Positions 12,204 to 24,744 of a stretch of DNA of 64,000 bases are shown in pieces. This stretch comes from Puffinus mauretanicus (taxonomy: Eukaryota; Chordata; Aves; Procellariiformes; Procellariidae), in the NCBI GenBank assembly GCA_023333565.1, contig JAJKFH010001941.1:1054001-1118000 (forward strand), given 5' to 3'. A model generated the notes under the pieces. That model saw only the letters and a program-made list of their open reading frames with translations, made no database searches and had not been told where the DNA came from. The position numbers and the translations under genes were made by a program. Each line of letters opens with the position of its first letter. Within the stretch, counting starts at the first letter, position 1.

Positions 12204-14174
12204 TGGTTAATATTTAAGGATCACCTCCTCCAAGCTCAGGAGCAAGGCATCCCAACAAAGAGGAAGTCAGGCAAAAACGCCAGGAGGCCTGCATGGATGA
12301 ACAAGGAGTTCCTGGACAAACTCAAACACAAAAAGGAAGACTACAGAGGGTGGAAGCAAGGACAGCAAAAGTGGGAGGAATACAGAGAAATTGTACGAGC
12401 AGCCAGGGATCAGGTTAGGAAAGCTAAAGCCCTGATAGAATTAAATCTGACCTGGGACATCAAGGGCAGCAAGAAAAGCTTCTACAGGTATGTTGGTGAT
12501 AAAAGGAAGACTAGGGAAAATGTGGGCCCTCTCCGGAACGAAACGGGAAACCTGGTTACCTGGGATATGGAGAAGGCTGAGGTACTCAACAACTTTTTTG
12601 CCTCGGTCTTCACCAGCAAGTGCTCAAGCCTCACTGCCCAAGCCACAGAAGGCAAAGGCAGGGACTGGGAGAATGAAGAACCACCCACTATAGGAGAAGA
12701 TCAGGTTTGAGACCATCTAAGGAACCTGAAGGTGCACAAGTCCATGGGACCTGATGAGATCCATACATGGGTCCTGAGGGAACTGGTGGATGAAGTTGCT
12801 AAGCCACTATCCATCATATTTGAGAAGTCGTGGCAGTCCGGTGAAGTTCCCGCTGACTGGAAAAGGGGAAACATAACCCCCATTTTCAAAAAAGGGAAAA
12901 AAGGAAGACCTGGAGAACTATAGGCCGGTCAGTCTCCCCTCTGTACCTAGGAAGATCATGGAGCAGATCTTCCTGGAAGCTATGCTAAGGCACATGGAGG
13001 ACAGGGAGGTGATTCGAGACAGCCAACATGGCTTCACCAAGGGCAAGTCCTGCCTGACTAATCTAGTGGCTCTCTATGACGGAGTGACTACATCAGTGGA
13101 TATGGGAAGAGCTACGAGTGTCGTCTATCTGGACTTCTGTAAGGCCTTTGACACGGTCCCCCCCCAACATCCTTCTTTCTAAACTGGAGAGGTATGGATT
13201 TGATGGGTGGACTGTCCGGTGGATGAGGAATTGGTTGGATGGTCGCATCCAGAGAGTAGTGGTCAATGGCTCAATATCCAGATGGAGATTGGTGCCAAGT
13301 GGTGTCCCGCAGGGTCCTTATTGGGACCAGTACTGTTTAATATCTTCATCAATGACATAGGCAGTGGGATCGAGTGCACCCTCAGCAAGTTTGCAGGTGA
13401 CACCAAGCTGAGTGGTGCAGTCAACACGCCTGAGGGACGGGATGCCATCCAGAGGGACCTGGGCAAGCTCAAGGAGTGGGCCTGTGTGAACCTCAGGAGG
13501 TTCAACAAGGCCAAGTGCAAGGTCCTGCTCCTGGGTTGGGGCAATCCCCAGTATCAATTCAGGCTGGGGGATGAAGGGACTGAGAGCAGCCCTGCTGAGA
13601 AGGACTTGGGGGTACTGGTGGATGAAGAGCTGGTCATGAGCCAGCAATGTGCACTTGCAGCCCAGAAGGCCAACCGTATCCTGGGCTGCATCAAAAGCAG
13701 CGTGGCCAGCAGGCCAGCAGGCCTGCTCTGGTGAGACCCCACCTGGAGTGCTGTGTCCAGCTCTGGAGCCCTCAGCACAGGAAAGACATGGACCTGTTGG
13801 AGCAGGTCCAGAGGAGGGCCACAAAAATTATCAGGGGGGTGGAACATCTCTTCTATGAAGAAAGGCTGAGAGAGTTGGGGTTATTCAGCCTGGAGAAGAG
13901 AAGGCTTCGGGGAGACTTTATTGCAGTCTTTCAGTACTTAAAGGGGGCTTATGAGAAAGATGTGGACAAACTTTTTAGCAGGGCCTGTTGCGACAGGACA
14001 AGGGGGAATTGTTTTAAACTAAAAGAGGGAAGATTTAGACTAGCTATAAGGAAGAAATTTTTTACAATGAGGGTGGTGAGACACTGGCACAGGTTGCCCA
14101 GAGAGGTGGTAGATGCCCCATCCCTGGGAACATTCAAGGTCAGGTTGGACGGGGCTCTGAGCAACCTGATCTAG
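12204..14174 (+). pseudogene. CR1 ORF2 remnant: reverse transcriptase, broken
   Basis: The intact family protein is an endonuclease plus reverse transcriptase that copies CR1 RNA at the target site. Here only the linker, reverse transcriptase and C-terminal region remain, readable across several frames. Frame 1 (12204-12710) ends at a TGA where CGA (Arg) is expected, a CpG-to-TpG change. It reopens in the same frame to about 12890, where an extra A in the run 12888-12893 shifts it. The next frame holds [16 protein letters not shown] and [11 protein letters not shown]. It is broken by a C8 run at 13158-13165, and a base is lost near 13312-13316 in GVPQG. The catalytic FADD motif reads FAGD (13390-13401), so the first aspartate is gone. 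About 19 bases are missing near 13712-13725. The last frame carries LVRPHLE-like, DRTRGN and [14 protein letters not shown] segments. It is non-functional. Confidence 0.9.
12708..12710 (+). other. Premature stop from CpG decay in CR1 ORF2
   Basis: TGA occurs where the reading frame expects CGA in V-R-D-H-L. The frame continues open on both sides, which supports a single C-to-T change at a methylated CpG. Confidence 0.7.
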
Positions 14175-14269
14175 TTGAAGATGTCCCTGTCCATGTCAGG
14201 GGGGTTGGAATAGATGACCTTTAAAGGTCCCTTCCAATCCAAACTATTCTATGATTCTATGATTCTCTG
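14175..14269 (+). repeat. CR1 3' UTR with terminal 8-mer repeats
   Basis: It follows the ORF2 stop. It includes the GGTCCCTTCCAATCC block, then two ATTCTATG units and a degenerate third, ATTCTCTG. This tail is recognised by the CR1 reverse transcriptase and marks the 3' boundary of the insertion. Confidence 0.9.
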
Positions 14270-17200
14270 AATTTAAGTCTGCCAAGGCAAAAATGTTTTC
14301 ATCCTGTCTGAGATGTAAGAATTGATCTAAGAACTATAAAGTACATACCGGTGAAATTCAAATGTGTTTCATTCTGGCCAGTTATTTCAGTTTCATATCA
14401 ATATCATTTCAGTACTGGATTTTTTAATACATAAGGACACTGACTTTATTGATAATGTTTTGTTAAAGCAGACTTACTTAAAACACTAAGTAGTAAAGGG
14501 ATCTGTAATTAAATCATCTAATTCACTTCAAATGAAGGCAGTGTATCAAAATGTGTCCACATATAAAAAGTTATCTTGAAATCTGGACTTCTAGAATTTG
14601 AATAGGATCTGGACAAGTCAAAATATAAGTTGTCAATTATCACTTTAGATCATAAAAAGATATAAACACTAGGAAGTACTTTTCATGTGGCTAGTCTATA
14701 GAAATGCCCTTGAAATGTGTAGCTCCTACAGAAGAAATGGAGTGCAGTAAGCATCTGTCCTAATACTAGGGACTGACCTTGTAATGTGGCTGTAATATCA
14801 GTCATGCACCATACTAGCCTCTGAAGAAGACAGTGAGAGAAACATGTTGAAGTGTGAAACCTGCAGTCTTGTAAGTCACTTTTGGCCACAAAAGTTCCTG
14901 TGCAACAAGAGAAAAAAATTGGTGCTGAGCATCCTAGCCAGGTAGGGAATTCCTCTGAAGGCAGTGTGTGACCACCTCTGTCTCAGTTACGTGTTCAGTG
15001 CAGACTGCAGTATAAAGGAAGGAACTCCAAGTGAGTTACTAGCAAACTGCTAGAAACAAATCTAACCACAGAGCTCTCCCCAGAATATTTTACTTTGCTT
15101 TTGATAGACTTTATGTAGTCTCAGAGTCAAATTAGGTACCTTAACCTACCTATGTTTCAAAGTCCCTTTCATATTCAACACAGATATTAATGTTTGTGGC
15201 TTGGTGAAAGAACACATGGAGCTAAGGATGCTTCTTAAGGTGACTTGAGTGACTTCTTACATCTAACAGCATACGCCTTTTAGAGAAAATTTGAGACAGA
15301 ACTGCATAAAAATGTTTCTGAGGCATAGGAAAACTTCCAGAACTGTAATGTATTTACTGGACTCCCATGAGAAGACTTTAAAACAGACTAACCCATGGGA
15401 GAATGTAACATAACTGCGACACATTTGTACAGAGGCGGGTACCAAATACAGTTGGGCTGCCAGTAAAATCCCAATTTATGAGTTAGAACCACTTGAGCAG
15501 GTATCGCCTGTGAGGCCCTCTGCCAAGCCAAACAACAGCATCTGAAAGCTGTTCTTTCCCACTCATGCGGGGAAAGAAAGATGGTCGTCTTTCCCATGTG
15601 GGAAAGCAAGCTGATCATGCAGAGGGGGGTTCCAAGAAGAATGGGAAGGGAATAAAATGGATTTGCAATGATGAGCTAAAATGTCCTGATAGGAAGAATA
15701 CTACGTAAATAGTTAAACATTTGTGATTACTCTGTTAATTTGCTCCTCTGATTTCACATATGTTTGGCACTGGTTATCTTGGGAATCCTGCATGGCCTCA
15801 GGCCCCATAGTGGTAGGCTGGATTTAAGAAGTATGTCCGCTGGACACCATTAGAGGCAATAAATGTCTGCTGGTCTTTTACCAATGTAGCTGTTTTACTT
15901 AAAGTTGTGAATTTACCCAAACACAGTAAAATCAGTACTATCCCAGTAACATCAGTCATAAGATTACAACAGCTCTGTGTGGCATCAGCTGTTAGCAAAG
16001 GAAGTACATCCTACCAGAATATCTGCCCTGACAGTAAGGATTTTGTTTGACTTAGCTTCTCTTGCTTTCTTATCTAATGAATTTGTCGTAGAATAAAAAT
16101 ACACAAGGCTTAAGAGAAGACAAATAGCACAAACATAGCAGGCAATTACGCAAAGGGTCATCATAGGTATTGTAAAAGTAATGACATTGAGCTCACTCAG
16201 GGAGGTTCAGCTGACTTGGGAGGAAAGGGGGGTGGCTCGGCAGTCACTCAGGATCAGGAATATGACAGCTCCCTGCTGCCTTCCATGTCCTGAGCTGTGA
16301 CTGCTCTGCAACTCACACTACTGCAAAGCAGAATAAAAGCATTTCTAACTGGCCAGCCCAAAGCCGTGGGCTCCACCCAGAGTTAAGAGGTTTTCTGAGA
16401 TTTCAGACTTAGGGACTGGGACATCTAACAAGGCTGGGAATGAGGAAAGCAGTTAAATATCAGAGGATAAAGGAATTGAGGCAGAAAGAGACAGATGTTT
16501 CTCTGGCACATGGCTAAACTGTCTGGTGGGAGACTTTGGCAAAAGCTCGTGGTCTGCGTGTTCCTATTGCTGTTGAGAGGAACTGGGCTTCGTGTACAAT
16601 TCTGTAAACAAACAAATGACCTCAAGACTATCCCAACTTTGAACCCATATTTCATGCAGATGCACCCACTCTCCTGCAAGCCTCATTATTCAATTTGCCA
16701 TGAAACCAAAAGGGCAATGAGGCTATCATCCCCTGGTTCACATACTGAAGTAGCCCAGCAACAAGCAATGCAAAACTGAACTGCAGATTGCCCTATCCAT
16801 TAATCTGCACTCTTCCTTTTCCCTTTTAACAGTGATGAGCCACAGGGAAAACGGAAAGTTGTTCTCATCAGATTTTGGACTAAGCCTTTCTTACTTTACT
16901 CACAAGAAAAACTTGATTGGAATCAACAAGGTTTGTGTTTTGGAAGATTGTTTGGAAGATGCTTAAAATGACATTTCTTGCTATATTTTAGCAGCCCCTG
17001 GGCAGGCACAGAAGAATGCAAAATGAAAAGTAACAATAGTTGACTTAATATTTTGAACCGAAAGATATAATTCATTAGGAACCTGAAAGAAGTCCAGGTC
17101 TGCTCTGACTTTATTTGAGCCATGTTTTATTTGAGATATACAGGAAAGGGTGAGAAATTCAAGCAAATTAAAAATCTTCTCCTAAATTCTGCAGAAGGCT

Positions 17201-18018
17201 GGCCTGCAGAAAAGGCTTACATAGGCAAACACATTTTCTTGATGTATTTTCCATCCAGCAGTGTTCTAAGACCAGGGTTAATAGCAGCAAAACAAAGTGA
17301 CTTGCAATAGAAATACTTAATGGTCCTATAGGATACGTGATAACTACGTAGCAGGAGCTTGCGGGAGCTGGCTGACAAAAAAATGTGGTGCTCTGCTACG
17401 TTAATCTAATTAGAGCTCTTCCTTGCAGCTTCGATTGACAGTTTGGAAACCTGTAAACTTCTCTAAACATAGACAGCCTTCCATTTGCTGCAGTTCAAGA
17501 GAGGACCCTCTTCTTGCGCTCTTCCCTTGAACTGTTTCCATGGAATGCTGTCCATATTCAGAAAAATGTACAGGTTGCCAAACTGTCAACTAAAGCTGTA
17601 ATGAATGGCTCTAATTACATTCAAGTAGCAGAGAGCATTGCCATTTTAATCAAATCTGAGCCTTGTGAGATATTTGGCAGAAATACAAGAGAAAGCCTGA
17701 GGAAAACACTGCCAAAATGTTAGTAACCTTTTATTCTAAATTCTGCCTGTCGGAGAACTGAATACCAACTGCTTAGCAAAGGTTTTTGTTTTGTGGGGTT
17801 TTTTATTGTAGCCTATATGGTTTCATCATGAATTATTATCCCGTTCTCTAACAACAAAGCAAAACAAAACTGAAAACACAGTCCTACAATTTCAAGACTA
17901 AAAATGATGATCAGCAATTTTGCTAATCAGTCAGCTACAGTCACATTGCCAGTCAAAGAGGAAAGGGGGACCTAATAACATCCTTTCACTCAATGGGTTT
18001 CTGCCAGTGCTTAGCTTT

Positions 18019-18052
18019 GTGTTGTGTACAGCAACGTGTTGTGTATAGCAAG
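18019..18052 (+). repeat. 17-bp tandem duplication
   Basis: GTGTTGTGTACAGCAAC is followed directly by GTGTTGTGTATAGCAAG. There are two differences in 17 bases, consistent with a replication-slippage duplication. Confidence 0.8.
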
Positions 18053-20482
18053 AGACGAACAGGCAAACTGCTTTGTCAGATATCCTGTCAGATGCTGCCC
18101 CAGCTCCTTTCCAAACGGCACAGCTTTATGTTCTGCAGCACTTTCTTACCCTAATAGTGTAAGGGTTATCCTTACCAGTGTCTGGTGATCTTGATATTCT
18201 GTCCCTTTTTACAAATCAAAAATTTGGAACTAACCCCAGAATTATAGCTTTTTATTTATTTATTTACCACAGCTTCAAGACCTTACAGTGATTCAAATGT
18301 AAAGTATCAAAATTATTCAGTGACAGAAGAGAAAGATAAGAAGTTATCCAATCATTCTGTAAGTTTAATGGACAAGATAAAAACCCAAAATCTCCAGAAT
18401 TTTACAATTCTATTCTGAAGGGTGAAGGAAGGCAACAAAGGAATTCTGCCTTCCTCCGGAGGAATTAATTTGGTAACATGAGGTTTTCAATGCCATTTCA
18501 GTTCCGTCTCATGAAAGCATCCGCACCAAGAGCATTCTAGGTGAAACAAGGTAAAAGAGGAAGGATTCATATCTCAGATATTTCGGGTGTAGCACAATAG
18601 ATCTCGATCCACCACCTCTCTTCATTTTCAGGAGATGGCCTTCATTTATTTCACTAAGCATTGTGCTAGTCTTGTCCGTCAGCTGTCGCACAGAAATCCT
18701 GCTGCTTCATGTCCCAGCAAAAGGCCAAACGCCAACCAAGTCTGACTGCTCACTGTTGCATTATTGGAGAGCTCTTGCTCCAGCTCCATTCCCAGCAACA
18801 AAGGGCCTCGGAAGAAGTCTTCTTCCAAAGTTCCAAAAAGCTTCCTTATTCATATTTTTTCAATTACATGCTCTGTGTTCACTCAGTATGATTTTAAATT
18901 GTACAAAACCTAAAAGAGGGGCAATCCAGGCCCTTTGCAACCACCAGTTTTGAAGTAGCCTCCACTACATCATTACTCAGCTTCTTGAATAGTGACAGGG
19001 GTTGCAGAGAGGCATTGCCTAGCTATAGACAGCCCTACCATGGCCTCCCTCGGTGACAAAGCTTAGCAGCCCTCAGAAACATGGGAAGGCTGCTCAGAAA
19101 ACAGCCTCTTGATTTCTAATCCTAACCTCTTTTCCTCATACAAACTGAATGATTAGAGTAGCAGTCTAAACCATTGCATTTTCTTTCCTTTTTGGTGAGG
19201 TTGTTTCTAAAGAAGCTTTCTCCGTTTTTCTTGAAGAATTTTTTTTTGTCACTTGGTAAAGACTTTTGGGAGACTACTGATGGGTTTTTTTGACAAAAGA
19301 TAATCTTGTTGTTACCTTTTTCTGGAAACTGCATGTTTTGAAGCTGCTGGTGAACTATCTTTCTGGTACACTGGTGATCAGCATGTGATATGTCACCGGC
19401 GACTTCACTGTTGATGCAACTAAAATAACAGATTAGCTAATACAAGGAGAAAAAAGGTTGTTTTTTAATGCTGGTTGCGTTCTCCATTCTTTAAATATAT
19501 TCTTTAAATAAATGCATAGGTCTTTCTGGCTTCAGCTAATAACAGATGTTTTAAACATGATGTAAAAGCTCCACACAGAAGGATATTTCTCTCCTATCAA
19601 CTTCAGTTTGAAGCATGAAATATAATTATCCTTATATCATTATCTTAGCCTGCATAGTTCAAAGAAATAAGACACAATCTGGAAGTGTTTCCATGCCAAA
19701 AAAATGTGCTAGCCTTTTCTTCTTCTAAAATCTGAGTAGCGGTTAGGAGGAGAGGAGAGAATCCTTTTTCTCTTTTCTAGGTTAGTAAAAATGGAGTGTT
19801 TTTTTCACTTTCTGTTCCAACACAAAGCCCAGTATCACAACCACCCTTCCTTCACGCTAAAGCCTAAGATAAGAGCATTCAAAATGCATGGAAGACACCT
19901 AAGTTGGAATAGTTTGCTTTTCAGGCATGCTGAGTGCCTTCTGCAAATGATGCACCACTGATACCTGAGGAGAACACAGCCTGGGCAACCAGAACTGAGG
20001 TCTGTTTTACTGGGAGAAGTGATGTGCCCTGTTCTGTTCTGTATACCCTAATACCTTAACGTATCTCCCATGTTACTCCAAAGAAGGCGAGTAATGGCAG
20101 CTGTTTGAGAAGTAAAACAGGTTAGAAATAGGAGCACCAAAAAAATTAACAGCTATTTTATATAAATCTTTTGATACTGTAAGTTTTCTCTATGACCTTG
20201 ATAAATTAAGGTGGAATCAGCTACTCCATATACTAGGAATACCATTCACCTGATGGTTGAAAGGTGCAGTGTGGACATTTACATAGGAGCTAATCACCAT
20301 AAATAGTTCTTAGAGACAATGGGCATCTAGTCAGTCTAATTAACACAAACTATGGAGCTACTTATCTCTACCTAAAGCGGATTTTTAAAATAGGTCGAGT
20401 GAATCCCATGCTAATGGTGCTCATTGTTTTCCACCGCCCATGAAGGCAGCATGGGTGATGTCAGCTGTAGTGAGGTGAGAGG

Positions 20483-20537
20483 AATCTGATTCCAGGTAAT
20501 AAAATGTAAAATGTAATCTGATTCCAGGTAATAAAAT
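20483..20537 (+). repeat. Short duplication, 23-bp units 32 bp apart
   Basis: The 23-base unit starting AATCTGATTCCAGG is present at 20483-20505 and again without change at 20515-20537. The identity suggests a fairly recent local duplication of about 32 bp. Confidence 0.85.
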
Positions 20538-23500
20538 ACAAAGCGTAACAGATAGATGTTCATCTTCACCTTGAGGAGTGAAACCTTGAGTCACTGCAAT
20601 CTTGCCAATGGGATCTTGCTGCTTTACACCAGATAAGAAATCAACTCACTTCCGTTTGCTTTGTTACTGATGGGACTCAGAAGAGCTAGTAGCCTCTTTA
20701 TCGGGCTCTGAAACTTTCACATACTAACACAATTATTTCAGCTACAACATAGGATATTAGACTTCATGTCATCTGACTTCAGACAATTTAATTTTGTGTA
20801 TAATGTCCGTAATGTCTGTCACCTTGAGCCGTCTTGCAGTCACTGAAGAGAAACGGGCCTCTCCAAGTGATGATTCACCTGACTGATCTTATACATAACC
20901 TATCTTAGGATTAGATGATTCACTTTCCAGGGGTGGTTTTTTCTCTACATCAGTAAGGACACTAGATATCCAACACAAACGTGAATGTCTGATTTTGATA
21001 AACATAAGGCAGGGCAGGCTAATTTCACCCACTGTCTCATTGTCTCCAAGATCTGCTGTGACCATTGCAGACCCGACTCTGCATAGTATTTTACTTGAAG
21101 TGCTTCATCCCAGGCCGTATCTAGGTTGTACCCTTCTTCTTCTCTATGCTCTCTCTTTTTCTTTCTTCTTTTTTCTTTTTTCTTTTTGTCATTGTTGTGA
21201 GGACAGATTTTAGTAATGGAAAAGACATTCCTGATTACCTGTGCGGTTACTTTCCCCAAGTACAGCAAGAATTACATACTGAAGCAGAGTTAAATGTCTG
21301 ACTGTTGTGGAGATGAGAGAACTGAAGATAAGAACTTCACTACAGGGGACATAATTTCTTGCACAAAAAATCATTACACAATAGGAACTAGTCACATTTG
21401 TGTATTTTTTATCTTTGGAGGAAGAGGGAGTATTGTTTTGAATGAAGATAAAATCCTGGGAAAGTGTAAGAAGTGGATTAGTAACCCTTTCTTCAGTTAT
21501 GAAGAATTTCTGCTATCTCTACCCAAGACCTCTTAAGGAGATGAACACCTCCTTGGGAGAGACAGGAAGAGAAGAAGCAAAAAGCTTATGTATATACATT
21601 GTGCAGGAGCGCATAATGCAAAGATCCAAATGCTGTAGAAGGTTATTTACTCCAACAGGCTGCTGCTTTCCTATAGTTGTACTGCTACAACTGAGCTGGT
21701 ATATCTTAAAGGACGTCGTACAATGTGGTGATACCAGCCCACTTGCATAGTGTATGCATACCTTATGACAGCTCCAGTTAGGACCGTTACAGTGCCTGGA
21801 CAAGATGAGGATGAGTCATGGTGAAGCAACCCAAGTCCAGAGAATTGCTGTGGAGATTTAGGGTTCCAAAGGGTTTGCTGAAAGGATTGGTAGTAAAGCA
21901 GTATTTCTCACTGTCCTTCCCAGAAGTCATTGCAAATGACTACTCCCAGTGTCAAAAGCCAAGAAGGCATGAATGCTGCTCTGTGTGAGGTCATTTTTAA
22001 ATTGAAGGTGGAGATGGAGCATGGGCAATGTGCCACCATTCTGAGCTCAGTGCTAGTTTTTGGTTTGGTTTTTTTGTCTGTTTCGTTTTGTTTTACCAAT
22101 GTTTGGAGACAATACAGCCTGCTAGTCCAGATTTTCCAACATATTTGAACACCCAAGGATAGATAAAAGGATATATAGCACTCACTGCAAAGCCTTTCAG
22201 ATATGTATTTTTATCTTTTGGTACCTTAACATAACTAATTATGATACCTAGCAGAAGCAGCATGGCTCAGCAAATTGCCCTGAACCAGCAGCAGGGTACG
22301 TGTGACTCAGCTGCCAACAGATGATACTCAGTTTCATGTAGAACTTATCACCATATTGCTGCCCACTGCTGTGTGAAGAGCATGGGTCAGTATTATTCTT
22401 TGAATTCCAGATGGAGCAGACTGGTGTTCCCATCAGATTTCAAGCAGCAGATTTTACCTGAGTGTTTCACGAGTGAGCTGTAGCTTGAGGAGAATAATCA
22501 CAGCTTCTTCAGTCAACTACAAGTCTTGATAAGTTTGATGATAAGTTTGTCTCATAACACAATGATTATGATTATGACAATAAAGGTATGAGATAGTGCA
22601 TGATTACTTGATATGGTGTCTTAATGTGTATTTAATTGATATACAAAAGGACACAAATCTCTTGGTTAAAATGAAATTCTTTAGTTAAACCATTCAAATG
22701 ATGGCAAGACCCATTGTTTACCAGTCAACCATGTTTTACAGGAAATGAAATGCATAAAGGTGTGCCACAGTCCTTACTGCTGAAGAGAAAGCAAGAGCAA
22801 GATACCAGTTACAGGCAGGTTTTCTGTACCCTTTCATAACCTGTTATTTCATATTGGAGGCTGACTAAGCAATCAGGACAAATGACTTCATGCTGCAACA
22901 CTGTGAACACATAAGAAATTGTAGACAAAACTAGGAATGACAGGATCTTTTACATGAAGATTCTTCTATGTTAAAAAGTGACATTTCTGGAGATATTTAA
23001 AGTGCTGATCGAGACATTTGCTTTAAAGAAATTATGGACCAGCAAGCCTATAGCTGCCTACAGATTAAACCAGCAAAGAACCTTGCAGGCTGATACATGG
23101 AAAGTAGTCTGAGTCAGCGGCATTTGGACAGTAGCTAGACCTGCAAATATGCAGTCCTGATTGCATTAAGAAGTCTTTTGCAAACTGGTCTACTCGGGGA
23201 TTTTTTTGCCATATCTTAACATATCTTAACACATCTAACATAAATCGAAATAGAAGTCATTGCTTTCACATAAAGATTTATGGCCACCAAGTCCTGGGAA
23301 CCAGAACCACAAGCAACAATAAGCAATTGAAAAAATTAAAATGTTACAAAGGAGATGACTTGTTTCCCAATTGGATGATAACCAGAGATCCACTCATATT
23401 CATTCAAAGCCTTCTCAGAAGTATTTGTTCCCTTTTGACTGGCCCACACAACTCATCAGAAACTGTACAAAACAGGCTTTTTATTGCTTGCCACTTCACT

Positions 23501-24483
23501 TCCTGAAGCTGAAAGATCCCCAGAAAAGAGACAGAGAAAGTGACTGCTGCATGCACTGATAGGCCTTAGCCTTAATTAAGGCCTTCGTCATATGAATCAA
23601 TGATCTGATGCAGAGGCCAGACAAGTGATTAAATCAGTAATTTCCCCTTGAAGAAATCTAGGATGACCAGTTTCAACAGCCTGAGCTGTTCCTTATATCA
23701 AAGCTATTCCTCTGAAAGGCACCACAGACAGCTCATTAGTTGCTGCAGGGAAGCCTCCAGCCTCACAGGCTCTCCTTCGCTCCCCAGGATGATTACAGTT
23801 CTTACTAAATAACTCTGTCACGGGCTTTACCACTGCGGCTACCATGTGAAGTGATGGCCTGATCTGGGAGTGCACAGAGCCCTCTTGCCACAGCGCTTTG
23901 AACACAAACCACCTGGATGGACCTTCGCTTTGCCTTAGTCCAGTCACAGCAAGTGTGAGGCCGAGTTAAAGGACATGCCTTCACGCCGTGCAACTGACCA
24001 GACACAAAGAGGCTTGGGCATATTTTGGGAGGGCTTCTTGATTTACCCAAGCGATGACAAGGGATGGTAGCTCTGGCTGCGAAGCCGTTCTGTTGCCATA
24101 GTCACTACTGGTATTGACACTCCTGCAATCGGTATCAGGAGCAGGAACTTCTGGGGATATAAATAAAAAAAATATGTGGGGCCTGATTCTCCTGCGGGTT
24201 TCACCAAAGGCATTGCCATTACTGTCGTGCATTATTTCAGATTGACAAAAAGCTTAGGAGGAGAATTAGACCCAAAAGCAGAGGATGTGATAAATACATC
24301 AAAAATTTTCAGGCAATTAATCTTTTAGTAAATACTACTAAGCAAATACACAGCTCTCAGAAAGTCAAAGAGTCAGAGAATAAAGCAAAAGTTTGCAGTC
24401 AGGAAAGACACTTGGAAGTGCCATGAAGAAAGTGTAACTAATGTAAATCGGCACAGTCTCCAGGAATGGGGCTCTACCCATTT

Positions 24484-24744
24484 AGAATCATAGAATCAGA
24501 ATCATAGCATCAGTAAGGTTGGAAAAGACCTTTAAGATCATCGAGTCCAACCGTCAATCCAACACACCATGCCCACTACACCATGTCCCTAAGCGCCTCA
24601 TCTACACGTCTTTTAAATACTTCCAGGGATGGTGACTCTACCACTTCCCTGGGCAGCCTGTTCCAAGGCCTGACCACTCTTTCAGTAAAAAAATTTCTCC
24701 TAATGTCCAATCTAAACCTCCCCTGGCGCAACTTGAGGCCATTT
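24484..24744 (-). mobile_element. CR1 LINE 3' fragment, - strand
   Basis: About 260 bp in reverse orientation. Read on the - strand it ends in degenerate ATTCTATG-type 8-mers (24484-24515), preceded by the CR1 3' UTR with the usual AAAGGTC and TTGGACTCGATGATC-type words. Upstream of that is the C-terminal ORF2 segment corresponding to FRLDIRR-like codons. It breaks off abruptly at about 24744 within the ORF2 end, a typical short 5'-truncated insertion. Confidence 0.92.

Larger units (their letters stand above)
12202..14269 (+). mobile_element. CR1 LINE, 5'-truncated, ends in the family 3' tail
   Basis: About 2.07 kb of a CR1 non-LTR retrotransposon. It opens in the linker after the endonuclease domain (codons [11 protein letters not shown] from 12204), so the 5' UTR, ORF1 and endonuclease are missing, the usual product of incomplete target-primed reverse transcription. 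ORF2 remnants run to a stop at 14172-14174. A short 3' UTR of about 95 bp follows and ends in ATTCTATG-type 8-mers (about 14248-14269), the hallmark CR1 terminus used in place of poly-A. It is the least decayed CR1 of the window. It starts about 150 bp downstream of the solo LTR but shares no boundary with it, so the two are independent insertions. I cannot assign the subfamily without alignment. Confidence 0.93.
14270..24483. other. Unique AT-rich DNA with small tandem duplications
   Basis: I see no confident gene or transposon. Pyrimidine-rich DNA lies at about 21135-21190. Short duplications lie at 18019-18052 and 20483-20537 (listed separately). A 14-bp perfect palindrome lies at 23569-23582. 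Open frames are short and overlap on both strands. One weak - strand splice-bounded segment (22458-22516) is discussed in the findings. Confidence 0.55.

Noticed and set aside
13318..13824. A 168-codon - strand open frame over CR1
   Set aside because: It lies antisense to recognisable reverse-transcriptase codons and is a shadow of the CR1 ORF2.
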